From Flavobacterium succinicans (lineage in GTDB: Bacteria > Bacteroidota > Bacteroidia > Flavobacteriales > Flavobacteriaceae), in NCBI RefSeq assembly GCF_001662485.1, contig NZ_JMTM01000065.1, positions 124,001-188,000 of the forward strand: a DNA stretch of 64,000 bases, read 5' to 3'. The translations under genes and the position numbers were made by a program. The notes beneath the pieces were generated by a model. That model was not told the origin of the DNA. It saw nothing but the letters and a program-made list of their open reading frames with translations, and made no database searches. Positions 35,484 through 44,652 of this stretch are shown here, piece by piece. Positions within the stretch are counted from its first letter, which is position 1. Every line of letters starts with the position of its first letter.

Positions 35484-35555
35484 AGTCATTAGTAACTAGT
35501 CCTAAGTCCTTAGCTCAAATTGTGCTAATCACTAATCACTATGGACTAATCACTA
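35484..35555. repeat. Short-word inverted repeats (TAGTNATTAGT / TAATCACTA)
   Basis: The stretch after the synthase stop has AGTAGTCATTAGTAACTAGT on the left and CTAATCACTAATCACTATGG on the right, words that are partly reverse complements. It adjoins the longer repeat at 35561. Similar short-word hairpins occur elsewhere in the window. Confidence 0.45.
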
Positions 35556-35560
35556 TTTTT

Positions 35561-35702
35561 AGGAGCCCATCCAGCTATCCACTACAAGTCCTCGCCCTGG
35601 AGTTTATTTTTACAAGGCGCCTCAAGAGCTTCTTTTAGTCGCTTTGATGCACCAGCAAAAATTAAACCCCAGTGCTGTGGGCTTTTCGCTTCTATCTGGG
35701 CT
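35561..35702 (-). repeat. Flavobacterial intergenic repeat, copy 2
   Basis: Reverse-complement copy of the element at 1331. Read on the minus strand: AGCCCAGATAGAAGCGAAAA, then GCGACTAAAAGAAGCTC, GCGAGGACTTGTAGTGGATA and GCTGGATGGGCTCC. The ordered words match copy 1 while the middle differs. It sits in a 440-base gap, which otherwise holds only the promoter at 35921 and nothing else I can name. Confidence 0.7.
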
Positions 35703-35920
35703 ATACATTGCAGAACATTCACGTTTATATTGGTAGCCACGAATGCACAAATTGTATGTACGTTTCTTGAAAAAAGGGGGTGAATTTTTACAAATAATAC
35801 GATAGTATGAATTTGTGGAATCAAAACGTATTCAAATTTGTGCTGCATTAGTGTAATTTGTGGCAAAATAGTTAAAAGAGAACACCCTATTTACAATGCC
35901 TTCAAAACACATATAATTTG

Positions 35921-35928
35921 TATATTTG
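35921..35928 (+). promoter_or_regulatory. -7 promoter box of the methyltransferase-like gene
   Basis: TATATTTG matches the consensus. It overlaps an upstream in-frame start, which shows that the real start codon is the ATG at 35962, 33 bases downstream. Confidence 0.7.
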
Positions 35929-35961
35929 CGCCTTGTTTCCAAAAGGTCAACACCCATAACT

Positions 35962-36483
35962 ATGTACGAAAAAACATTTCCCAATAAACGATTCAAGCAT
36001 ACTTTAGAATTTTTACAAAAACACATCACTACCCAAGAAACCATTTTTGATTTAGGCGTTCCCAACCCTTTCTCAAAAATTATGGAAGAAAATGGATATA
36101 CCGTAAAAAACACCACTGGCGAGGATTTAGACAACAATCAAACTGCTTTACAAAACGAAAATTACACCGTTTTTACCGCCTTCGAAATCTTTGAACATTT
36201 ATTGAATCCTTATACTGTTTTACAAAATGTAAAATGCGACAAATTATTGATTTCTATTCCACTTCGTTTATGGTTTTCACCCGCTTATCGTAGCAAAACT
36301 GATATGTGGGACAGACACTACCACGAATTTGAAGATTGGCAATTGGACTGGTTGCTAGAAAAAACAGGCTGGAAAATTATCGCAAGAGAAAAATTTACAC
36401 ATCCCGTTAAAAAAATAGGATTCCGTCCGCTATTGCGTTTTTTTACACCAAGATATTATATTGTTTACGCTGAACGAGCCTAA
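35962..36483 (+). CDS. Methyltransferase-like protein with degenerate SAM motif
   Basis: A protein of about 173 residues starting MYEKTFPNKRF. It has the layout of a small class I methyltransferase: TIFDLGVPNPFSKIMEENG at the motif I place, VFTAFEIFEHLLNPYTVL as the late core motif, and DRHYHEFEDWQLDWLLEKTGW near the end. Motif I reads DLGVPNP, lacking the usual GxGxG, so SAM binding may be weak or altered. It precedes a glycosyltransferase gene by 95 bases on the same strand. Confidence 0.75.
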   Translation: MYEKTFPNKRFKHTLEFLQKHITTQETIFDLGVPNPFSKIMEENGYTVKNTTGEDLDNNQTALQNENYTVFTAFEIFEHLLNPYTVLQNVKCDKLLISIPLRLWFSPAYRSKTDMWDRHYHEFEDWQLDWLLEKTGWKIIAREKFTHPVKKIGFRPLLRFFTPRYYIVYAERA

Positions 36484-36500
36484 AAACAAATCACAAAAAT

Positions 36501-36554
36501 GAAATTCCAATTTCCAATTTTGGACTCATCCAATCATTTGGAATTTGGAATTTT
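36501..36554. repeat. Inverted short-word repeat
   Basis: GAAATTCCAATTTCCAA (36501-36517) and TTGGAATTTGGAATTTT (36538-36554) are near-perfect reverse complements around a 20-base loop. It lies between two genes on the same strand and could be an RNA hairpin or another short-word repeat. Confidence 0.55.
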
Positions 36555-36578
36555 AAAATTTTGTAATTTTATTTTTTT

Positions 36579-37427
36579 ATGAAATACTACATCGTCATAC
36601 CGTCCTATAACGAAGAAGCTTTAATTGGTTTGACACTGCAATCACTGATTTCGCAAACGGTTTTGCCTTCAAAAATTGTAGTGGTCAATGACAATTCAAC
36701 AGATAGAACTGCTGAAGTTGTATTGGAATTTGCTAAAAACAATCCATACATAAGTTTGGTCAATAAATCATCAGAAAACATACATCTACCGGGAAGTAAA
36801 GTCATTCAAGCTTTTGAAAAAGGATTCGAAACCTTGGACGACAACTATGATTTAATTGTAAAGATTGATGCCGATTTAATATTTCCTACCAATTATTTCG
36901 AAACCATAATTAAACATTTCCAGTCCGATGAACGCATTGGAATGGTCGGCGGTTTTTGCTACATCGAAAAAAATGGGGAGTGGATATTAGAAAACTTAAC
37001 CGACAAAGACCATATTCGTGGTGCGCTAAAAGCCTACAGAAAAGAAACTTTCAAACAAATCGGAGGACTAAAACCAGCTATGGGTTGGGATACCGTAGAC
37101 GAGTTGTTATGCAAGTTTTACAATTGGAAAGTAGTCACCGACGAAAGTTTGCATGTAAAACACCTCAAACCAACTGGCGCAAGCTACAATAAAGCCGCTC
37201 GTTACAAACAAGGCGAAGCTTTTTACAGTTTGGGTTATGGATTTATCATCACAGCTATTTCATCATTAAAATTGGCAATGCGAAAAGGGAAACCCCTACT
37301 ATTTATTGATTACATAATGGGTTTTTGGAAAGCAAAATCATCCGGAAAACCATTATTTGTAACAGCGGAGCAAGCTAAATTTTTTAGAAACTACCGCTGG
37401 AAAAAAATGAAAGAAAAACTGTTTTAA
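36579..37427 (+). CDS. Family 2 glycosyltransferase
   Basis: A 282-residue GT-A enzyme: YIVIPSYNEEALIGLTLQSL at the N terminus, VVNDNSTDRT, and the metal motif KIDADLIFP. GALKAYRKETFKQIGG follows at the acceptor region, and GWDTVDELLC carries the likely catalytic acidic residues. It differs clearly from the paired glycosyltransferases of the accessory locus. Probably acts in cell-surface polysaccharide synthesis. Confidence 0.87.
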   Translation: MKYYIVIPSYNEEALIGLTLQSLISQTVLPSKIVVVNDNSTDRTAEVVLEFAKNNPYISLVNKSSENIHLPGSKVIQAFEKGFETLDDNYDLIVKIDADLIFPTNYFETIIKHFQSDERIGMVGGFCYIEKNGEWILENLTDKDHIRGALKAYRKETFKQIGGLKPAMGWDTVDELLCKFYNWKVVTDESLHVKHLKPTGASYNKAARYKQGEAFYSLGYGFIITAISSLKLAMRKGKPLLFIDYIMGFWKAKSSGKPLFVTAEQAKFFRNYRWKKMKEKLF

Positions 37428-37478
37428 AAGTTAGTTTCCAACAATAAAAACAAAATCTTAAGTTTAAACAAAATACAG

Positions 37479-37486
37479 TATTTTTG
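37479..37486 (+). promoter_or_regulatory. -7 promoter box of the MlaE/MlaF operon
   Basis: TATTTTTG in a good AT context, about 57 bases before the permease start codon. Confidence 0.5.
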
Positions 37487-37542
37487 CCCCTATGTATTTC
37501 TATAAACAATACTGCAAACTGTAACAAGACTACTCAAAAAAA

Positions 37543-38292
37543 ATGATGCTCATTCGCTACATATCACAAATCGGGAAATACTTCTTGATGCTCAAAGAAA
37601 TCTTCACAAAGCAAACCAAATGGTCTGTGATGAAGAATCTAATTTTTAAAGAAATCGACGACCTCATCATCAACTCGATGGGAATTGTTTGTTTCATTTC
37701 ATTTTTCGTTGGCGGTGTAGTTTCCATCCAGACAGCTTTAAACCTAACCAACCCACTAATTCCTAGGTACTTAATCGGCTTTGCCACTAGACAATCCGTG
37801 ATTTTAGAATTTGCTCCTACTTTTATATCAGTAATTATGGCTGGTAAAATGGGTTCGTTTATTACCTCAAGCATCGGCACTATGCGCGTAACAGAGCAAA
37901 TAGATGCCTTGGAAGTAATGGGAGTAAATTCATTAAATTATCTTGTTTTTCCTAAAATTATTGCCCTACTGATGTATCCGTTTTTAATTGGTATCAGTAT
38001 GTTTTTGGGCATTTTTGGCGGGTGGATGGCTGCCGTATATGGTGGCTTTACCTCAAGTGAATCGTTTATTACGGGATTACAGCTAGAGTTTATTCCCTTT
38101 CATATCACTTACGCATTTATTAAAACTATCATTTTTGCCATGCTTTTAGCCACCATTCCATCTTTTCATGGCTATTATATGAAAGGCGGCGCCTTAGAAG
38201 TAGGTAAAGCCAGTACAGTTTCCTTTGTTTGGACCTCGGTATGTATTATTACTTCGAACTATATTTTAACGCAATTATTACTTGGCTCATGA
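37543..38292 (+). CDS. MlaE-type ABC transporter permease
   Basis: A 249-residue integral membrane permease of the MlaE (YrbE) family, part of the system that moves phospholipids between membranes and keeps outer-membrane asymmetry. Family motifs: GGVVSIQTALNL, TFISVIMAGKMGSFITSSIGTM-like region and EQIDALEVMGVNSLNYLVFP. Five or six helices. Two adjacent ATGs allow a start one codon later. The stop codon overlaps the start of the ATPase gene (ATGA), so they are coupled. Confidence 0.92.
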   Translation: MMLIRYISQIGKYFLMLKEIFTKQTKWSVMKNLIFKEIDDLIINSMGIVCFISFFVGGVVSIQTALNLTNPLIPRYLIGFATRQSVILEFAPTFISVIMAGKMGSFITSSIGTMRVTEQIDALEVMGVNSLNYLVFPKIIALLMYPFLIGISMFLGIFGGWMAAVYGGFTSSESFITGLQLEFIPFHITYAFIKTIIFAMLLATIPSFHGYYMKGGALEVGKASTVSFVWTSVCIITSNYILTQLLLGS

Positions 38293-39050
38293 TAGAAATT
38301 AAAAACATAGAAAAATCATTTGGAGGTAGTAAAGTTTTAAAAGGAGTATCTTGTCTTTTTGAAGCTGGAAAAACCAACCTAATCATAGGTCAGAGTGGAT
38401 CTGGGAAAACGGTTTTACTAAAAAGTTTATTAGGAATTCATGCTCCCGAAAAAGGAACAATTTCTTTTGACGGAAGAATCTACTCGGAATTATTACCCGC
38501 AGAAAAAAGAGAACTTCGAACAGAAATTGGTATGGTATTTCAAGGAAGTGCCCTATTCGACTCCATGACTGTTGCCGAAAACGTGGGGTTCCCGCTTCAA
38601 ATGTTTACTCACAATAACCCTACAGAGATTAAAGACCGTGTTGATTTTGTTTTAAAACGAGTAAACTTGATTGACGCACACAAAAAATTACCTTCGGAAA
38701 TATCTGGTGGAATGCAAAAAAGGGTGGCTATTGCTCGTGCGATAGTGAATAACCCAAAATATTTATTTTGTGACGAACCCAACTCAGGTTTGGATCCAAA
38801 TACTTCAACTATTATTGATAATTTGATTAAAGAAATCACCGAAGAGTATAATATTACTACTGTAATTAATACTCACGATATGAACTCTGTGATGGAAATA
38901 GGAGAAAACATCCTATTCCTAAAAAACGGAATCAAAGAATGGCAAGGTACGAAAGAAGAAATTTTCAGAACCGACAACAAAGCCATTGTAGATTTTGTTT
39001 ACTCTTCTAATTTATTCAAAAAAGTAAGAGAAGCTTATTTAAGAGGTTAA
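38289..39050 (+). CDS. MlaF-type ABC transporter ATPase
   Basis: The ATPase partner of the permease. I start it at MIEIKNIEKSFGG, overlapping the permease stop by four bases. About 253 residues. Walker A GQSGSGKT, signature SGGMQKRVAIARA, Walker B YLFCDEPNSGLD and switch histidine INTHD are all present. The SGGMQKR form is typical of MlaF. An MCE-domain substrate-binding partner is not next to it, so it must be encoded elsewhere. Confidence 0.93.
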   Translation: MIEIKNIEKSFGGSKVLKGVSCLFEAGKTNLIIGQSGSGKTVLLKSLLGIHAPEKGTISFDGRIYSELLPAEKRELRTEIGMVFQGSALFDSMTVAENVGFPLQMFTHNNPTEIKDRVDFVLKRVNLIDAHKKLPSEISGGMQKRVAIARAIVNNPKYLFCDEPNSGLDPNTSTIIDNLIKEITEEYNITTVINTHDMNSVMEIGENILFLKNGIKEWQGTKEEIFRTDNKAIVDFVYSSNLFKKVREAYLRG

Positions 39051-39192
39051 TTCTGAAAATAAAAAAAAAGACCTAAACCATTACCCAGAAAAAACATAAG
39101 CCAATGGAAAAGCCCCTTGACTTTGTGTTTTTAAAAATCTCACGGATTTTCGCGTAAATGCTTTTAGCATCATTGACTTTTAGAAAGTATAA

Positions 39193-39240
39193 AAAAAGCT
39201 ACAAAATAAACCTTTTTGGTTCCTTTGTAGCTTTTTGCTT
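39193..39240. terminator. Bidirectional terminator between converging genes
   Basis: AAAAAGCTACAAA (39193-39205) and TTTGTAGCTTTTT (39224-39236) form a perfect 13-base stem. It lies between the ABC operon and the convergent NTF2-like gene. The rest of this 380-base gap holds nothing else recognisable. Confidence 0.85.
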
Positions 39241-39429
39241 TACATTCACACTACTAAATTCCGCAATACTTTTATAAAAACATGAACCCAAACGTCTTTA
39301 ACTTCTAAGTTCTAAAAAAAAAAAAAACGTTGGTAGGCTTAGTGTTGCTCGGTCTGCTGTTTTGATTTTGAAAAAAAAATCCCTTATCCGCAAACAAGAA
39401 ACTTTGTGCTACAATAAAAGCACAGCTGA

Positions 39430-39840
39430 TTATACTTCCAGTTGCTTCATAGCCGTACCCCAGTCTTCCAAATGATGCACTGAAGTTAGCTTACCATCAA
39501 TGACTGTGTGAAAATCTATAGACATAATATTGAATGTTTTTGTTCCGTCGGTAGGAATCCCCATAAAATCCCCATTTGGCGTACCGCTTGCCATACAACG
39601 GACAACATATTTATCGCCATCGTTGGCAATGTCTTGTGGTTCCCACTTTAAGTCTGGAATTAATTTCCAAAAGAATTCAACTAGCCCAATCAAAGCAGGT
39701 TTCCCTTTGCTATCTACTGAACCATATGAAACAAAATCATCGGCTAAAACCTCTGTCAATACAGCAGTTGGAGTGGTTTCGGTGTTTACGGTTAATGCTT
39801 TTTTGTAAAAGGCTGTTAACGCTTCTCTATTTTTGTCCAT
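39430..39840 (-). CDS. NTF2-like / SnoaL-type small protein
   Basis: A 136-residue protein with the cone-shaped NTF2 fold pattern: N-terminal helices REALTAFYKKAL, loop VLADDFVSYGS, strands GDKYVVRCMASGTPNGDFMGIPTDG and C-terminal IDGKLTSVHHLEDWGTAMKQL. Such proteins in bacteria act as small isomerases, cyclases or stress proteins; the specificity is not visible. It follows the AraC regulator on the same strand after about 100 bases and may be under its control. Confidence 0.8.
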   Translation of the reverse strand: MDKNREALTAFYKKALTVNTETTPTAVLTEVLADDFVSYGSVDSKGKPALIGLVEFFWKLIPDLKWEPQDIANDGDKYVVRCMASGTPNGDFMGIPTDGTKTFNIMSIDFHTVIDGKLTSVHHLEDWGTAMKQLEV

Positions 39841-39941
39841 TTTTTAAAAATTTTTAAACGATTAATAAGGGAACAAAGATGAAGCGAATAGATTTTTTGA
39901 ACAATGGACAAATCAGCCTTTGTATGGTACTTTTGGGATAA

Positions 39942-40817
39942 TTACTTTTTGAGATACCTTTCCCTAAACTCTACGGGTGTAGTTTCCGTATTTTTTTTAA
40001 AATAGCGTACAAAATAAGCAGGGTCGTCAAAACCTAATTCCTGCCCGATTTCTTTGATGGATAAATTTGAATGAACCAAAAGACGTTTAGTTTCTAAAAC
40101 TATTCTGTCGTTAATGATTTCTTTAGGCGATTTGCCTAAAACCTTTGCAGTTGCTTGACCTAAACGTTTTTCAGAAAGGCACATTAATTTAGCGTATTCA
40201 TTTACGCCTTTCAATTTGTGGAAGTTGCTCTCCAATACATCCCGAAAAAGCAACGTATAATCAAGATCAGCGCCTTTTTTCAATTCTGTAAAACCTTGCT
40301 TGCGTTTTTCCCTTTCAGCAAGAAGCAAAAAATTATGAAGCAGATTTTTTATCAAAATATGATTTGAATTGTCTATAGGCAAACTCAATTCTTCTGTAAT
40401 ACTTTGGCAAATGTTAGTGTATTTTTCATAATCGCTTTTGTTTAAATTAATCGATGGCTTGTCAGCAAGGTCATTGAATAATATGTTGCTTCTTAAAAAT
40501 TTAGTATCATTTTCAGTGGTGCAAAAAAAATCTTCGGTAAATATCAAAACTTGTCCCTGATAATCCAGTAATTTGTCAAACTGATGGACACGATCTTTGT
40601 CAATAAACAACAAAGTATAGGGCTCAATTTTGACTGGAGTAAAGTCGACATAATGTGTTAGTTGGCAGTTGTCAAATAAAAAAATGTGGTAAAAAGATGT
40701 CCGATGAGGCGTTACTAAATGGTCTTTATTTAAAGCTGTCAACGCATACAGCGGAACAACTTCTAATTGTAGATAAGAGTTCCGTTTAAATTTAAGTTTC
40801 TTTATTTTGTCGGCCAT
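39942..40817 (-). CDS. AraC-family transcriptional regulator
   Basis: A 291-residue regulator. Residues 1-150 form a cupin-like sensor domain (VVPLYALTALNKDHL, DFTPVKIEPYTLLFIDKDRVHQF). Residues about 195-291 hold two helix-turn-helix motifs, the second as SNLSIKEIGQELGFDDPAYFVRYFKKNTETTPVEFR, shortened here by family comparison. It is expressed from its own promoter and could control the small NTF2-like gene downstream. Confidence 0.92.
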   Translation of the reverse strand: MADKIKKLKFKRNSYLQLEVVPLYALTALNKDHLVTPHRTSFYHIFLFDNCQLTHYVDFTPVKIEPYTLLFIDKDRVHQFDKLLDYQGQVLIFTEDFFCTTENDTKFLRSNILFNDLADKPSINLNKSDYEKYTNICQSITEELSLPIDNSNHILIKNLLHNFLLLAEREKRKQGFTELKKGADLDYTLLFRDVLESNFHKLKGVNEYAKLMCLSEKRLGQATAKVLGKSPKEIINDRIVLETKRLLVHSNLSIKEIGQELGFDDPAYFVRYFKKNTETTPVEFRERYLKK

Positions 40818-40833
40818 TTTTTATTTCAAAACA

Positions 40834-40841
40834 CAAAGATA
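40834..40841 (-). promoter_or_regulatory. -7 promoter box of the AraC regulator
   Basis: On the minus strand TATCTTTG, exactly matching TAnnTTTG, 16 bases before the start codon. Confidence 0.7.
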
Positions 40842-41337
40842 CGTTTTTGTTTACAGGTAGTGGTTTATTGAATGATTGAAGCATTAAGTTCAACAGATTG
40901 ACACTATTAGCTTTGCATTAAATTAGTCGTTTTTTTTGGGCGGAATCAGTAACCTTTCGAATGCAAAAACAATCCTTCACTATAGAGACCCTGTTCCAAA
41001 TCAATCCTTTTGCATCGATGATGTTCGTAAATGGCTTTCTTTTTGGGAAGCATTCACAAAAAAAAGGACTTAATTTTTCATTTAGAAATCGTCCTAAAGG
41101 ACTTAAGCAGCGACATTGAACTACAATAATTCCTTTACAATACAACTCGATTTTTAAATTACTCAACCTATTATCATTACTTTCTAAAAAAGAGTATAGA
41201 TAGCTCCTCAAAAAAAGAAACAATCAAATTAATCCAAATCTACTCATTATCAAACTTATTTTCAATATTTTGCGCTGTTAGCTGATAAGAATTAATTATT
41301 TTTAACACATAAGAGATACTGATAAATTTTAAAAAAA
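40842..41337. other. Non-coding gap before the esterase gene
   Basis: About 500 bases with mixed composition. There is a short hairpin GTCC-TAAA-GGAC and an open frame on the minus strand whose translation has no family-like pattern. I see no RNA gene. Confidence 0.4.
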
Positions 41338-42342
41338 ATGAAAAAGAAAATATTTTTAATGGTAATGCTTTTCGCAACAAGGTTTACTAATGCAAATGAC
41401 GTAATAGGAACAAATGGTTTTGGAGATTTTAAATCCAATTTTAAAAATGGAGGAATCCAAAAGGAGGAAAAAAAAATATTTAAATCCATCAAAAAAGAAA
41501 CAAAAAAAGATGAGGATACAACCTTAATCAACCCGAAAGAGAAAAAAAAGCCTCGAGTTAACAAAAACGAAGTAGAGAAAAAGGTCATGCAATCTAATTT
41601 TATAAATCAAGAATATACAGTTTCAGTTTCTGTACCAAAAAGCTATATAAAAACAAAAAAATATCCTGTTGTGTTTTTGGTTGATGGTAATATTTATTTT
41701 GACATTATGGCTCAAACATTTCATCATTATGCAGAAGCAGCTGTAATGCCAGAGGCTATTCTTGTCGGAATCGGATATAAAGATTATGCAACTACAAATA
41801 CTTTACGTTCTAGAGATTTTACTTATCCAAAAGCCGACCCAAAAGAAAAGATTCCTTTAATGACAGGTGGAGCAAAAGAATTTGTTTCATTTATAAATAC
41901 ACAAGTTGTACCATATGTTGACGCAAAATATTCGGTTGATACTACAAAACAGATTTTGATGGGACATTCTTTGGGTGGCTATTTTACATTATACGCACTG
42001 TATACTAATCTAGCAGCAAAAAATCATATTTTCACAAACTATATTGCTGCTAGTCCAACAGCATTTTATGAAAACAATTATATTATAAATGCTTTTCAAA
42101 ACGCTAATTTTGAAGACAACAACCAAACTCAAGCCTATGTTACTTTTGGTGGACTTGAAAATGATGAATTTCACGCCATAACCACCATTAAAAGAGAAGA
42201 TGTATTATCACAGTTAGAAAGCGCTCTAAAAACAAAAAATGGTCTAAATTATTCGAATGAAATATTTTCAGGACTTGCTCATACCGATACTCCACTTCCA
42301 ACCTTTATTAAAGCACTTAAATTGATACTCAAAAAACAATAG
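41338..42342 (+). CDS. Secreted alpha/beta-hydrolase (esterase-like)
   Basis: A 334-residue protein. Residues 1-19 are a signal peptide (MKKKIFLMVMLFATRFTNA). Residues 35-85 are extremely Lys-rich (many KK and KKE words) and likely unstructured. The hydrolase domain starts near QEYTVSVSVPKSYI, with the nucleophile elbow GHSLGGYF and a C-terminal histidine in SGLAHTDTPLP. It resembles the enterochelin-esterase-like D group. The charged linker could bind surface polyanions. It has no operon partners. Confidence 0.85.
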   Translation: MKKKIFLMVMLFATRFTNANDVIGTNGFGDFKSNFKNGGIQKEEKKIFKSIKKETKKDEDTTLINPKEKKKPRVNKNEVEKKVMQSNFINQEYTVSVSVPKSYIKTKKYPVVFLVDGNIYFDIMAQTFHHYAEAAVMPEAILVGIGYKDYATTNTLRSRDFTYPKADPKEKIPLMTGGAKEFVSFINTQVVPYVDAKYSVDTTKQILMGHSLGGYFTLYALYTNLAAKNHIFTNYIAASPTAFYENNYIINAFQNANFEDNNQTQAYVTFGGLENDEFHAITTIKREDVLSQLESALKTKNGLNYSNEIFSGLAHTDTPLPTFIKALKLILKKQ

Positions 42343-42393
42343 CAAAGAATTATCTATTTTTTTTGGAAAAATTTATCATTTAGAGCAAAAAAA

Positions 42394-42420
42394 AAATCCT
42401 TAATTACTTAAGGATTTTTT
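42394..42420. terminator. Bidirectional terminator between esterase and tRNA-Val
   Basis: AAATCCTTAA and TTAAGGATTT pair around a TTAC loop, flanked by A and T runs on the two sides. It serves the esterase gene on one strand and the tRNA on the other. Confidence 0.85.
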
Positions 42421-42422
42421 TG

Positions 42423-42497
42423 TGGGCGATGAGGGGTTCGAACCCCCGACCCCCTCGGTGTAAACGAGGTGCTCTGAACCAGCTGAGCTAATCGCCC
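42423..42497 (-). tRNA. tRNA-Val (anticodon TAC)
   Basis: A complete 75-base cloverleaf on the minus strand. The acceptor stem GGGCGAT pairs with ATCGCCC, the D arm has AGCTCAGCTGGTTCAGAGC, the anticodon stem CCTCG/CGAGG holds the loop TTTACAC with anticodon TAC, and the T arm has GGGGGTTCGAACCCC. The discriminator base is A and CCA is not encoded. Confidence 0.97.
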
Positions 42498-42581
42498 TAT
42501 TTTACTAGGTTGCTATCGTTTGTGATTGCGAGTGCAAATATACAACCCTTTTCGGGATGTGCAAGCAAAAATGAAAAAAAA

Positions 42582-43826
42582 TTACAAAATTTCTGCAACC
42601 ACAAAAGTACTGCCGCCTACATAAACAAAGTCTGTTGGAGCAGCATTTTTCAACGCTGCTTCGTAGGCTTCTGAAACAGAAGAATATACTTCTCCGTTTA
42701 GACCAAATAACTGCGCTTCGGATTGTAGTGTTGTAGCTTCTAAGCCACGTGGAATATTTGGTTTACAAAAATAATAAATGGCGTTTTTTGGAAACAAAGG
42801 CAATACTTCTTTTAAATCTTTGTCATTAACCACTCCTAAAACGAGATGCAATTGATCAAATTTCTCTTTTTGAATTTGACGCATTACGATTTCAAGTCCA
42901 TTTTTATTGTGAGCTGTATCGGCAATTACTTTCGGTTGCTCTTTTAGCTGTTGCCAACGGCCTTGGAGTCCTGTATTTTTTATTACGTTGGCAATTCCAG
43001 TTTGAAGTTCTTTTGGCGTAACCACTATGGATCTGTTTTCGTTCAAAACCGCTATGGTCTGCATTACCGTTTTCTTGTTGTGCACTTGGTAATCGCCTAA
43101 TAAATCCGAGGGATAAGTACTCGAAATCAAATCCGAGGCCAAATGAATTTCAGCAAAACAACTTTTGGCTTTGCTAATAAAAACAGCTAAGGTTTCTGGA
43201 GTGTATTCGCCAATCACTACTGGAATGCTTGGTTTTATGATGCCTGCTTTTTCACCAGCAATAGCCGCTAGTGTATCGCCAAGAAATTGAGTGTGATCTA
43301 ATCCTATATTGGTGATGATCGAAACTAATGGCGTAATAATATTAGTGGCATCCAATCGGCCACCCATTCCAACTTCTATGATAGCAATGTCAACTTGCTC
43401 TTTTACAAAATAATCAAAAGCCAAACCTACGGTCATTTCGAAGAAACTCATATCCTGTGCTTCAAAAAATGAACGGTGTTGGTTTACAAAATTACAAACA
43501 AAGTCCTCTGGAATTTCTTCCCAAGCTTGTTCTGGATTCGCGTTCGAAATGATTTTGATGCGTTCTCTAAAATCCGTAAGATGTGGTGAGGTGTACAAAC
43601 CTACTTTTAATCCTGCTTCCTTCAGTACAGAGGCAAGCAGATGAGAGGTAGAGCCTTTCCCGTTGGTGCCCGCCACGTGTATGCATCGTAATTTTTGCTC
43701 GGGATGCCCCAAGTAGTCGGCTAACAAATGTACGTTGGTCAAATCTTTTTTATAAGCCGATGCGCCTTGCAATTGATACATAGGCAGCTGATTGTATAGC
43801 CAGTGAAGAGTTTCTTGATAATTCAT
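42582..43826 (-). CDS. folC: Bifunctional folylpolyglutamate / dihydrofolate synthase
   Basis: Adds glutamate to dihydropteroate and to folates. 414 residues in the Mur-ligase fold. ATP loop HVAGTNGKGSTSHLLAS at about residue 50, GLYTSPHLTDFRERI as the folate loop, MGGRLDATNII, and IADTAHNKNGLE in the C-terminal domain. Cytosolic. Divergent from exbB. Length and motifs are typical, so the call is firm. Confidence 0.96.
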   Translation of the reverse strand: MNYQETLHWLYNQLPMYQLQGASAYKKDLTNVHLLADYLGHPEQKLRCIHVAGTNGKGSTSHLLASVLKEAGLKVGLYTSPHLTDFRERIKIISNANPEQAWEEIPEDFVCNFVNQHRSFFEAQDMSFFEMTVGLAFDYFVKEQVDIAIIEVGMGGRLDATNIITPLVSIITNIGLDHTQFLGDTLAAIAGEKAGIIKPSIPVVIGEYTPETLAVFISKAKSCFAEIHLASDLISSTYPSDLLGDYQVHNKKTVMQTIAVLNENRSIVVTPKELQTGIANVIKNTGLQGRWQQLKEQPKVIADTAHNKNGLEIVMRQIQKEKFDQLHLVLGVVNDKDLKEVLPLFPKNAIYYFCKPNIPRGLEATTLQSEAQLFGLNGEVYSSVSEAYEAALKNAAPTDFVYVGGSTFVVAEIL

Positions 43827-43954
43827 TTTTTGAGCAAAAAAGAGGGGTTTAAAATAATTTTCATTTTTTTTAGTTTAATACTAGAACGAAAAGTATCTTT
43901 AGTGCAAAATTGAAATATTTTTTAGAATTAATTCGTAAAAATCAAGAATAAAAT

Positions 43955-44650
43955 ATGTTTACTTTACTCTCTCTACAAGCCGACTCACTTACTGCTGCGA
44001 CTTCTACTGCTATTATTGAAAATGTTGCTCCAAATACTGAAATCTCGGTATTGGAATTTATTTTGAAAGGTGGGTTTTTCTTAATTCCGATTGCCATTTT
44101 GTTACTCTATACGTTTTATGTAATTGCCGAGCGGTATTTGTACATAGACAGAGCCTCAAAAATAGACGATCGTTTGTTGCGCGATGTGGGAGAGCAATTG
44201 CAATCCGGAAATATAGAATTGGCTAGAGCCATCGTTGAACGTTCTACTAATGCTTCAAGCACGATTATAAAAGAAGGAATTCTGGTGATTGGTCGTCCCA
44301 TCGCAGAGATTGAATCGAATATGGATCGCGCTGCCGATATCGAAATTGGTCAAATGGAAAAGCATTTAGGTCATTTAGGATTAATTGCAGGTATTGCTCC
44401 CACACTTGGATTTATCGGAACCATTTCTGGGGTAATCAAAATTTTTTACAGCATTTCGGTTACAGAAAACATTAGTATCGGAAACATTTCTGGTGGATTG
44501 TACGAGAAAATGATTAGTAGTGGTGCTGGATTAATTGTTGGAATCATCGCCTACAGTGCCTACCATTTGCTGAACGGAAAGATTGATAATTTTGCGTTAA
44601 AAGTGCAAAAACAGATTTTAGAATTCGTTAATATTATTCAAAGAGCATAG
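43955..44650 (+). CDS. exbB: ExbB/TolQ-type proton channel protein
   Basis: A 231-residue inner-membrane protein with three helices: about 25-50 (FFLIPIAILLLYTFYVI), 135-165 (GLIAGIAPTLGFIGTISGVIKIF) and 180-205. The central helix has the family Gly/Thr pattern. It forms the proton-motive-force motor that drives TonB-dependent uptake or Tol-Pal. It is followed after two bases by exbD. Confidence 0.92.
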   Translation: MFTLLSLQADSLTAATSTAIIENVAPNTEISVLEFILKGGFFLIPIAILLLYTFYVIAERYLYIDRASKIDDRLLRDVGEQLQSGNIELARAIVERSTNASSTIIKEGILVIGRPIAEIESNMDRAADIEIGQMEKHLGHLGLIAGIAPTLGFIGTISGVIKIFYSISVTENISIGNISGGLYEKMISSGAGLIVGIIAYSAYHLLNGKIDNFALKVQKQILEFVNIIQRA

Positions 44651-44652
44651 TT

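Noticed and set aside
40918..41223. A 101-codon open frame on the minus strand before the esterase gene
   Set aside because: Its translation has no family-like pattern, no promoter box in place and odd composition; it is most likely chance in an otherwise empty gap.
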